NCBI GenBank assembly: GCA_016223105.1
Contig: JACRPR010000045.1
Location: 1 to 32,043 of the forward strand
DNA from: Chloroflexota bacterium
GTDB taxonomy: Bacteria; Chloroflexota; Anaerolineae; UBA4142
DNA: 32,043 nucleotides
Direction of reading: 5' to 3'
A model generated the notes under the pieces. It had not been told where the DNA came from and did not search any database. It saw only the letters and a list, made by a program, of their open reading frames with translations. Position numbers and translations under genes: made by a program. Below, piece after piece: positions 19,022 to 26,513 of the stretch; the stretch's first letter is position 1; every line of letters begins with the position of its first letter.

Positions 19022-19134
19022 GTTAGTTGGTTAGTTGGTTAGTTGCTTTGTTGTCTAGTTGATTAGTTGCCAGTTGGCAAACGATTCGACTATCTCGCAT
19101 TCAACTATGCAACTATTTAACTATCCAACTATTT
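19022..19134. repeat. TAGT-N4 octamer hairpin, rplC/rplD spacer
   Basis: gttagttggttagttggttagttgctttgttgtctagttgattagttgcc ... caactatgcaactatttaactatccaactattt; overlaps the rplC stop. Confidence 0.8.
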
Positions 19135-19800
19135 GCCTTTTCCGGGTTGTTTCTTGAGCGCGGGACCGACTGGCGCTTTCTTTTCTTTGCGCGCTTTGCG
19201 AACGAACAGCACACCGCCATTCGAACCTGGCACTGCACCCTTGACCGCGAGCAAATTGCGTTCGGCATCCACTTGCGCGACCTCGATGTTCAACACGGTC
19301 GCGCGTTTGTTGCCCAATTGTCCCGCCATTCGCAAACCTTTCAACACGCGACCCGGGGTCGTTGTCGCGCCGCTCGCGCCGGGGCGACGCATTCGATCGG
19401 ATTGTCCGTGCGTTTTCTTGCCGCCCTTGAAATGATGGCGCTTGACGACGCCCGCGTGCCCCTTGCCTTTCGAGACCCCGCTCACATCCACCAGGTCGCC
19501 GACGGTGAACATGCCCACATTCAACTTGTCGCCGACATTGATGCCGTCCGTTTTCGTCGTGCGGACTTCGAGCAAATGTTTCAGCGGTGGCAAATTTTTC
19601 AAATGACCGCGCGCGGGCTTGGTCAAGTGCCGCGCTTCCGCAAACCCGAGTTGAAGCGCGGTATAACCGTCCGTGTCGGACTTTTTGATTTGCGTCACAA
19701 AGCAGGGACCCACTTCAAGAACCGTGACGGGAACGATTTCGCCCTTCGCGGTAAAAATCTGCGTCATCCCAACTTTACGACCAAGCAATCCTTCAGCCAT
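19129..19800 (-). CDS. rplC: 50S ribosomal protein L3
   Basis: GLLGRKVGMTQIFTAKGEIVPVTVLE...; GKGHAGVVKRHHFKGGKKTHGQSDRMRRPGASG. Confidence 0.97.
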   Translation of the reverse strand: MAEGLLGRKVGMTQIFTAKGEIVPVTVLEVGPCFVTQIKKSDTDGYTALQLGFAEARHLTKPARGHLKNLPPLKHLLEVRTTKTDGINVGDKLNVGMFTVGDLVDVSGVSKGKGHAGVVKRHHFKGGKKTHGQSDRMRRPGASGATTTPGRVLKGLRMAGQLGNKRATVLNIEVAQVDAERNLLAVKGAVPGSNGGVLFVRKARKEKKAPVGPALKKQPGKGK

Positions 19801-19801
19801 T

Positions 19802-19929
19802 GTTAGTCCTTTAGTGCGTTAGTGCGTTAGTGCGTTAGTTCGATAGTTCACTCGTGCATTAGTTATCAGCGCAATTATCCTCTAACTATTGCACTAGTGC
19901 ACTATCTCACTATTGCACTATTCAACTAA
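19802..19929. repeat. TAGT-N4 octamer hairpin, rpsJ/rplC spacer
   Basis: tagtcctttagtgcgttagtgcgttagtgcgttagttcgatagtt ... ctaactattgcactagtgcactatctcactattgcactattcaacta. Confidence 0.85.
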
Positions 19930-20234
19930 AGTTTGATTTCGATGTCCACGCCCGCGGGCAAATTCAGCCGCATCAACGTATCAATCGTTTTGGAACTGGG
20001 CTCGAGCACGTCAATCAAGCGTTTGTGCGTACGAATTTCAAACTGGTCGCGCGAGTCCTTGTCAATGTACGTCGCGCGTTGCACGGTGAATTTTTCGATG
20101 CGCGTTGGTAGTGGGATCGGTCCCACAACTGCCGCGCCGGTGCGCTCCGCGGTTTCGACGATTTGTTTCGCGGACTGGTCGAGTACGCGATGGTCGTACG
20201 CTTTGAGTTGAATGCGAATCTTTTGTCGAGCCAT
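19926..20234 (-). CDS. rpsJ: 30S ribosomal protein S10
   Basis: [41 protein letters not shown]. Confidence 0.97.
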   Translation of the reverse strand: MARQKIRIQLKAYDHRVLDQSAKQIVETAERTGAAVVGPIPLPTRIEKFTVQRATYIDKDSRDQFEIRTHKRLIDVLEPSSKTIDTLMRLNLPAGVDIEIKL

Positions 20235-20249
20235 TGTTTCCTCAAATTC

Positions 20250-20340
20250 AGTCGTTAGTCAACAGTCGTCAGTCAACAGTAAACTGTTCAGGGTTCACTG
20301 TTTGCTGTTGACTGTTGACTGCCGACGGTCTACTGTTTTA
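20250..20340. repeat. AGTNNNC heptamer hairpin, tuf/rpsJ spacer
   Basis: agtcaac-agtcgtc-agtcaac-agtaaac tgttcagggttcactgtttgctgttgactgttgactg. Confidence 0.8.
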
Positions 20341-21552
20341 TCCAGTCACTTTGGTAATAACACCCGAACCGACCGTGCGCCCGCCTTCGCGGATCGCAAA
20401 GCGTTCGCCCTTGTCCAACGCGACCGGCGTAATCAATTTCACTTTCACCGACACATTATCGCCGGGCATAACCATTTCGACGCCTTCGGGCAGAGCCACA
20501 TCACCGGTCACGTCAAGCGTGCGGATGTAGAATTGCGGACGATAGCCGTTGAAGAACGGAGTGTGGCGACCGCCTTCTTCTTTCTTCAACACGTACACTT
20601 CGCCATCGAATTGCGTCAACGGTTTGATCGAACCGGGCGCGGCGAGCACCATACCGCGTTCGACATCATCGCGCTCGATGCCGCGCAAGAGACAACCCAC
20701 ATTGTCGCCCGCTTGACCCGAGTCGAGCAATTTGCGGAACATTTCGACGCCGGTCACAACCGTCGAGCGAGTGTCCTTCAAGCCGACAATTTCAACCGTG
20801 TCGCCAACTTTGACCAGACCGCGTTCGATGCGACCCGTGACAACCGTGCCGCGACCTTTGATGCCGAACACATCTTCGATGGGCATCAAGAACGGCTTGT
20901 CCACTTCGCGCGTCGGCGTTGGGACGTACGCATCCACCACGCGCATCAATTCCAAAATGGATGCGTAATCGGGATGATTCGGATCTTTTGAATCGCACGT
21001 CAACGCTTTGAGCGCGGAGCCGCGCACAATCGGCGTCTTGTCGCCGGGGAATTGGTACGACGAAAGCAAATCGCGGAGTTCGAGTTCCACGAGGTCAAGC
21101 AGTTCGGGGTCGTCCATCACGTCCACCTTGTTCAGGAAGACGACAATCGCGGGCACTTCAACTTGGCGCGCGAGGAGAATATGTTCGCGCGTCTGCGGCA
21201 TCGGACCATCGGGCGCGGAGACAACGAGGATCGCACCGTCCATTTGCGCCGCGCCGGTGATCATGTTTTTAACATAGTCGGCGTGACCTGGGCAGTCAAT
21301 ATGGGCATAGTGGCGGTTATCGGTTTGATATTCGACGTGCGAAATCGCAATCGTCAAAATTTTCGTATCGTCGCGGCGACCTTGTTTTTCGGATGCCTTC
21401 GCCACTTCGTCGTACGAGATGTAACTCGCCTGCCCCTTGAGCGACATTACTTTGGTGAGCGCGGCGGTCAATGTGGTTTTGCCATGATCAACGTGACCAA
21501 TCGTGCCGACGTTGACATGCGGTTTTGTGCGTTCAAATTTTTGCTTTGCCAT
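20338..21552 (-). CDS. tuf: Elongation factor Tu, with expanded switch I
   Basis: [32 protein letters not shown]...; [39 protein letters not shown]; continuous ORF. Confidence 0.97.
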   Translation of the reverse strand: MAKQKFERTKPHVNVGTIGHVDHGKTTLTAALTKVMSLKGQASYISYDEVAKASEKQGRRDDTKILTIAISHVEYQTDNRHYAHIDCPGHADYVKNMITGAAQMDGAILVVSAPDGPMPQTREHILLARQVEVPAIVVFLNKVDVMDDPELLDLVELELRDLLSSYQFPGDKTPIVRGSALKALTCDSKDPNHPDYASILELMRVVDAYVPTPTREVDKPFLMPIEDVFGIKGRGTVVTGRIERGLVKVGDTVEIVGLKDTRSTVVTGVEMFRKLLDSGQAGDNVGCLLRGIERDDVERGMVLAAPGSIKPLTQFDGEVYVLKKEEGGRHTPFFNGYRPQFYIRTLDVTGDVALPEGVEMVMPGDNVSVKVKLITPVALDKGERFAIREGGRTVGSGVITKVTG

Positions 21553-21568
21553 TTTGACTCCTCTTAAA

Positions 21569-21658
21569 CTTGAGGTTGGAAATTGGAAGTTGGACATTGG
21601 AAATTGGAGCGTCCAACCTCGAATTTCAAACTTCCAACTTCCAATCTCTAATTTCTAT
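21569..21658. repeat. TGGA-N3 heptamer hairpin, fusA/tuf spacer
   Basis: tgaggttggaaattggaagttggacattggaaattgga gcg tccaacctcgaatttcaaacttccaacttccaatctctaatttcta. Confidence 0.85.
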
Positions 21659-23647
21659 TTTTTCCCGATCACCTGCTCCGCCAAATTCGCGGGCAGTTGA
21701 TCATAGTGATCGAATTCCATCGTAAATGTGCCGCGCCCCTGGGTTGCCGAGCGCAAATCGGTCGCGTATCCAAACATTGTCGCCAGCGGCACGAACGCGT
21801 GAATCGCCGTTACGCCGCCGGTGCGCGCTTCCATTCCTTCAACATGCGCGCGGCGCGCGGAGAGATCACCAATCGCATCGCCCATAAAATTTTCTGGAAT
21901 CACGACTTCCACTTTCATAATCGGCTCGAGCAAAACCGGGTTGGCTTTATGCACGCCGGCTTTCAACGCCATCGAGCCCGCGATCTTGAACGCCATTTCA
22001 GACGAGTCAACTTCGTGATACGATCCGTCCACCATGCGTGCGCGAATGTCCACGAGCGGATAGCCCGCGATCACGCCGCTATCGAGCGATTCGCGAATAC
22101 CTTTTTCAACCGCGTTGTGGTATTCTTTCGGAATCACTCCGCCGCGCAATTCATTCTCGAATTCAAAGCCCTTGCCTTTTTCGAGCGGTTCGAGTTCGAG
22201 CCAAACGTGACCGAATTGTCCGCGCCCGCCGGTCTGTCGCACAAAGCGACCTTCCGCGCGCACGGGGCGCGTGATCGTTTCACGATACGCGACCCGAAAT
22301 GATCGTTTGCCCGGTTTCTTCATCCGTGCGAACGCGGAACGTCGGGTCTTCTTCGGAGAGCCGGCGCAATGCCTCGCCCATTTTTTCTTGATCCGCTTTG
22401 GTGCGCGGTTCAATCGCGACCGAGATCACTTGTTCGGGGAACTTGATCGCTTCGAGCAGAATGGGTGCGCTGGGATCGCACAACGTATCGCCGGTAAATG
22501 TATTCTTGGGTCCGATGATCGCGGCAATGTCGCCCGCGAGCACTTCTTCGACTTCTTCGCGCGAATTCGCGTGCATTCGCACCAAACGTCCGATGCGTTC
22601 GCGTTGCCCGCGCGTCGTGTTCATCAAGCCCTGTCCGGTCGCGACCTTGCCCGAATAAACGCGAATGTAAGCAAGGCGTCCGACGTACGGATCGGTTACG
22701 ATTTTGAAGGCGAGCGCAGAAGTTGCCGCGTTCTCATCGGCGTCGCGACGTTCTTCTTTTTCCACATCGTCCGGCGCGACGCCGCGCACCGCGGGAATAT
22801 CCATCGGCGACGGCAAATAATCTATGACCGCGTCGAGTACGGCTTGCACGCCCTTGTTGCGTAACGCCGCGCCGCTCAACACCGGCACAAGTTTGCCGGC
22901 AATCGTCGCGCGCCGTAATGCCGCGCGTAATTCCACTTCGGAAATTTCTTCGCCTTCGAGATATTTGGTCGTCAGTCCCTCGTCCGTCTCCGCGATCACT
23001 TCGATCATCGCCGAACGTTGATGCGCCGCGTCCGCTTGCAATTCCGCACGAATTGGGCGCGTCTCGGGCGGCGCGTCAATATCATCGCCGTACACGATTT
23101 CGACCTGGCTCATCAGATCGACGAATCCAACATACGCGGCTTCCGCACCGAGCGGCATTTGGATCACGACCGGGCGCGCGCCCAATCGATCCACGATCAT
23201 TTCAATCGTGCGCTGAAAATTCGCGCCCGTGCGATCCATCTTGTTGATGAATGCCAGGCGCGGCACGCCGAAGCGATCCGCTTGTCGCCACACCGTTTCG
23301 GATTGCGGTTGCACACCGGCGACCGCGTCGAACACGACAATGCCGCCATCCAACACGCGCAAAGAGCGTTGCACTTCGGCGGTGAAATCAATGTGCCCGG
23401 GTGTATCAATCAAATTGATTTGACATTCGCGCCATTCGCACGTTGTCGCCGCCGCGGTAATCGTAATGCCGCGCTCACGCTCCTGCACCATCCAATCCAT
23501 TACCGCCGTGCCGTCGTGCACTTCGCCGATCTTGTAGGTTTTGCCGGTGAAATATAAAATCCGCTCACTGACGGTTGTCTTGCCCGCGTCAATGTGCGCG
23601 ATCACGCCGATATTTCGAATTCGTTCGAGAGGGACTGTTCTTGCCAT
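21655..23647 (-). CDS. fusA: Elongation factor G, frameshifted with internal deletion
   Basis: 5' frame [25 protein letters not shown]...[13 protein letters not shown]; 3' frame [36 protein letters not shown]...EQVIGKK*. Span is 1993 nt (not divisible by 3). Confidence 0.95.
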
Positions 23648-23673
23648 TGTTTTAGAGAAAAAGAGAGCGAGAT

Positions 23674-23732
23674 ATTAGAAATTGGATGATGGAATCCATT
23701 CTAACTTCCAACATCCACACTCCAACTTCCCG
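23674..23732. repeat. TGGA-N3 heptamer hairpin, rpsG/fusA spacer
   Basis: tattagaaattggatgatggaatccattctaacttccaacatccacactccaacttcc. Confidence 0.65.
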
Positions 23733-23734
23733 AC

Positions 23735-24205
23735 TTAGAATCTATAGTGCGCGAACGCGCGATTGCTTTCTGCCATTTTATGGACCTCCTCTTTCTTCTT
23801 GATTGAGGAGCCCTGGTTCGCGGCGGCGTCCAACAACTCGCCCGCCAATTTATCCTTGAAGGTCTTGCCGCCGCGCGCGCGCGCAAACTGAATAATCCAG
23901 CGCATCGCCAACGCGGTGCGACGCGTCGTTGACACTTCCACCGGCACTTGCAAGGTCGCGCCACCGACGCGACGCGGCTTTACTTCGATGCTCGGTCCCG
24001 CGTTACGAAGCGCGGATTCAAATACCTCGATCGGATTCTTTTTTGTTTTTTCCGCCATAATATCGAACGCGCCATACACCAAGCGTTCGGCGACCGTCTT
24101 TTTGCCGCGTTCCATAATTCGATTGATGAACGACTGCACAATCACGTTCTTGAATTTCGAATCGGGCGGCGTCGCGATATGTTTAACCTGTCCTCGTCTG
24201 GGCAT
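23735..24205 (-). CDS. rpsG: 30S ribosomal protein S7
   Basis: VQSFINRIMERGKKTVAERLVYGAFDIM...; VGGATLQVPVEVSTTRRTALAMRWII. Confidence 0.97.
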   Translation of the reverse strand: MPRRGQVKHIATPPDSKFKNVIVQSFINRIMERGKKTVAERLVYGAFDIMAEKTKKNPIEVFESALRNAGPSIEVKPRRVGGATLQVPVEVSTTRRTALAMRWIIQFARARGGKTFKDKLAGELLDAAANQGSSIKKKEEVHKMAESNRAFAHYRF

Positions 24206-24224
24206 TCTAGTTACCTCGTTAAAT

Positions 24225-24308
24225 AGTTGGTTAGTTGGTTAGTTGGCTAGTTGTATAGTTGGAGCGCTTTCCAACTATGCAACTATCGAACTATTAAACT
24301 AACTAACT
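24225..24308. repeat. TAGT-N4 octamer hairpin, rpsL/rpsG spacer
   Basis: 39-nt arms 24225-24263 and 24270-24308 with 6-nt loop gcgctt; the right arm encodes the rpsL stop. Confidence 0.85.
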
Positions 24309-24734
24309 AACTGGTGCGGCTTCTTTCGGCGCTTTGGTGCCATACTTGCTTCGCGCTTTGCGCCGCTTGTCCACGCCGGTCGTATCGAACGCGCCGCGCA
24401 CGATATGATAGCGCACGCCGGGCAAATCTTTCACGCGACCGCCGCGAATCAAAACAACCGAGTGCTCTTGCAATTGATGCCCTTCACCCGGAATATACGC
24501 GGTTACTTCGATTCCATTTGTAAGCCGGACGCGCGCAATTTTCCGCAAAGCCGAGTTCGGTTTCTTCGGTGTCATTGTGCGGACGACTGTGCAGACCCCG
24601 CGCTTGAGCGGCGAGCCCTTGCCCCGGTTCAAGCGATTTCGCAAAGTGTTCAAATTAAAGCGCAGAGCCGGCGCTTTAGTCTTTTTGCTTTGTTGTTTGC
24701 GTCCCTTGCGAACCAATTGATTGATCGTTGGCAC
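24303..24734 (-). CDS. rpsL: 30S ribosomal protein S12
   Basis: [24 protein letters not shown]...[67 protein letters not shown]. Confidence 0.98.
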   Translation of the reverse strand: MPTINQLVRKGRKQQSKKTKAPALRFNLNTLRNRLNRGKGSPLKRGVCTVVRTMTPKKPNSALRKIARVRLTNGIEVTAYIPGEGHQLQEHSVVLIRGGRVKDLPGVRYHIVRGAFDTTGVDKRRKARSKYGTKAPKEAAPVS

Positions 24735-24748
24735 TCTTCCTCCAGATC

Positions 24749-24776
24749 GTACGGCAAATTTACAAATTTGGCGTAC
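24749..24776. repeat. GCAAATTTACAAATTTGGC palindrome at the rpsL leader end
   Basis: gtacggcaaatttacaaatttggcgtac. Confidence 0.65.
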
Positions 24777-24792
24777 CGTTTAGAGAACAAAA

Positions 24793-24868
24793 CACCCTTC
24801 CCCGCTAATTCTGGGCGCAAATTTAGCGTGGGCTCGTAGCACCACGCCAAGTCTGCTCGGGAAGGGTG
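24793..24868 (-). ncRNA. Candidate structured leader element of the str operon
   Basis: 10-bp perfect closing stem cacccttccc (24793-24802) with gggaagggtg (24859-24868), enclosing GC-rich substructure, in the rpsL 5' UTR. Confidence 0.5.
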
Positions 24869-25081
24869 ATAAAATCCTTCCGTCCATCGTGCGGACGATA
24901 TGGGTCTGGTCGTTCAATCGCGTTTCCACGTTTTTTGTCGCGGACAACGATTTTGCGAAAACTTTCAACACTCTCTCAATGATTCGTGAGAATGTGAGAC
25001 CCCATCAACGTGAATCGCTGTTTGCAGATGGACTTGGCACGCGTGCTACGCCAAGCCAATCACGACTCACCACAAGGCGCA

Positions 25082-25109
25082 AATATACTCTTTTTTTTTC
25101 AATTGTCAA
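25082..25109 (-). promoter_or_regulatory. Sigma70-type promoter for the ribosomal super-operon
   Basis: Minus strand TTGACA (25109-25104), 16-nt spacer, TATATT (25087-25082). Confidence 0.7.
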
Positions 25110-25133
25110 GTTTGATAAAACGCGCCTAAACTT

Positions 25134-25162
25134 TTGCGAGAATCACAACGTTGTGCTATAAT
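25134..25162 (+). promoter_or_regulatory. Promoter for the tRNA-Ser pair
   Basis: TTGCGA, 17-nt spacer, TATAAT, about 10 nt upstream of the tRNA. Confidence 0.6.
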
Positions 25163-25172
25163 GCGCGCCGTT

Positions 25173-25261
25173 GGAGAGGTCGCATAGCTCGGTCTAGTGC
25201 GCGCGACTCGAAATCGCGTGTGGGCGCAAGTCCACCGGGGGTTCAAATCCCTCCCTCTCCG
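25173..25261 (+). tRNA. tRNA-Ser (CGA)
   Basis: ggagagg/cctctcc acceptor, anticodon loop CTCGAAA, long variable arm, ggttcaaatcc T-loop. Confidence 0.9.
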
Positions 25262-25268
25262 CTCGTTT

Positions 25269-25347
25269 AGTTGGATAGTGCAATAGTTCAATAGTTTAAT
25301 AGTTGTGCGCCAACTATCAAACTATTGAACTATCTAACTATCGCACT
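25269..25347. repeat. TAGT-N4 octamer hairpin between the two tRNA-Ser genes
   Basis: 37-nt arms 25269-25305 and 25311-25347 with 5-nt loop tgcgc. Confidence 0.85.
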
Positions 25348-25352
25348 CACTT

Positions 25353-25437
25353 GGAGAGGTCGCATAGTTGGCCTAGTGCGCACGCTTGGAAAGCGTGTAG
25401 GTGATGAGCCTCGCGGGTTCAAATCCCGCCCTCTCCG
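25353..25437 (+). tRNA. tRNA-Ser (GGA)
   Basis: ggagagg/cctctcc acceptor, anticodon loop TTGGAAA, long variable arm, gggttcaaatccc. Confidence 0.9.
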
Positions 25438-25444
25438 CTAGTTC

Positions 25445-25525
25445 ATTTCAGATTTCGGATTTTAGATTTCAGATTTAATGCGCCGTGAAGCAATCCGCAA
25501 TTTGATATCTGAAATCTGAAATTCA
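25445..25525. repeat. TCAGATT heptamer palindrome
   Basis: tttcagatttcggattttagatttcagattt ... aatttgatatctgaaatctgaaatt. Confidence 0.7.
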
Positions 25526-25529
25526 AAGA

Positions 25530-25558
25530 TTGACCGGGTGCGCGGACGGTGGTATAAT
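25530..25558 (+). promoter_or_regulatory. Sigma70 promoter of the T-box operon
   Basis: TTGACC, 17-nt spacer, TATAAT. Confidence 0.75.
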
Positions 25559-25564
25559 CGCGCC

Positions 25565-25868
25565 ACAATCGAATAGTAAAAACGTCGAGCCGGAGGAGTA
25601 GATTTTTCCGCGCTGAAAGAGAAGAAGAGTCGTCGGGTGGAAACTCTTCCCAGCAGAGAAAATCGAAGGTCGCCGGGGAGTTGGATCAATGAATCGCACA
25701 CGCGGTTAAGTTGATCCCGGCATACACCGTTATTGTATTGAGATGAAAATCAGAGTAATTGGTAAGTAGTAATTAGTAATTACCATTTACCATTTACTAT
25801 TTACTTGGTTTTCAATCAAGGTGGTACCGCGAATTCCCTTTGCCCTTGAGGTGAAGGGAGTTTTTTAT
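25565..25868 (+). promoter_or_regulatory. T-box riboswitch leader with terminator; candidate Val (GTC) specifier
   Basis: T-box core aaggtggtaccgcg at 25818-25831; terminator ccctttgcccttgaggtgaagggagtttttt; stem I gatttt/aaaatc flanked by AGTA and gaaGGTCg, with GTC at 25669-25671. Confidence 0.88.
25761..25804. repeat. GTAATTA/ATTTACC heptamer palindrome inside the T-box linker
   Basis: ggtaagtagtaattagtaattaccatttaccatttactatttac. Confidence 0.8.
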
Positions 25869-25938
25869 TTCGGATTTTCGATTGCGGATTTCGGATTTGA
25901 TGGATGTGTTTTTCATCCTTCATCCTTGAGTGATCAAA

Positions 25939-26478
25939 ATGACAACCTTGAAATTATTACTTGGCACGACCTGGCGCGGCGGCGTATTCGGCTTGATTGC
26001 TGGAACGTTGGGCGGCGCGACGTATGGCGCGATTTTTGCGAACGCGATTTTTCTGTTTCGGCTCGCGCAGGAATGGAGCACACTCGGCGCAGAGAATTTC
26101 ATTCCCGGCATTGCCGTCGTACTGATTCTCGCGTTCATCGGTTCGATTATGGGCGCGCTGTTCGGCGTGCCAACTGGTTTTATAGTTGGTTTGTTGAATG
26201 GTTTGTTAGTTGGAATCGTAACACGAGTTTTTTTCTTTCCACTGCGCGACGCGAAAACATTTCGTCGCGTGATCGCGATGGTGAGCGCGCTATTCACCGG
26301 CATCGCGTCCTGGTTTTGCTTTTTCGCGATCATTCTGTTCTACTCGAACCGGGACAAGGCGGATGTGCCAATGCTCGCGCTGATCGTTACCTTGCCCGCG
26401 CTGATTGCCGGTGTCGCGTCTGCGTTGATTAGTCGCGCGATCGCGGGATGGTATGAGAAATTGGATGTTGGAAGTTAG
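25939..26478 (+). CDS. Small multi-pass membrane protein (paralogue 1)
   Basis: MTTLKLLLGTTWRGGVFGLIAGTLGGATYGAIFAN...; four or more hydrophobic segments. Confidence 0.6.
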   Translation: MTTLKLLLGTTWRGGVFGLIAGTLGGATYGAIFANAIFLFRLAQEWSTLGAENFIPGIAVVLILAFIGSIMGALFGVPTGFIVGLLNGLLVGIVTRVFFFPLRDAKTFRRVIAMVSALFTGIASWFCFFAIILFYSNRDKADVPMLALIVTLPALIAGVASALISRAIAGWYEKLDVGS

Positions 26479-26513
26479 ATGCTGGACGTACGCGATAAAG
26501 CGGAGGCGACGCT

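Noticed and set aside
18291-25347. CRISPR array
   Set aside because: Repeats are 7-8 nt words in tandem with mirrored arms. There are no 24-37-nt repeats with unique spacers and no cas genes.
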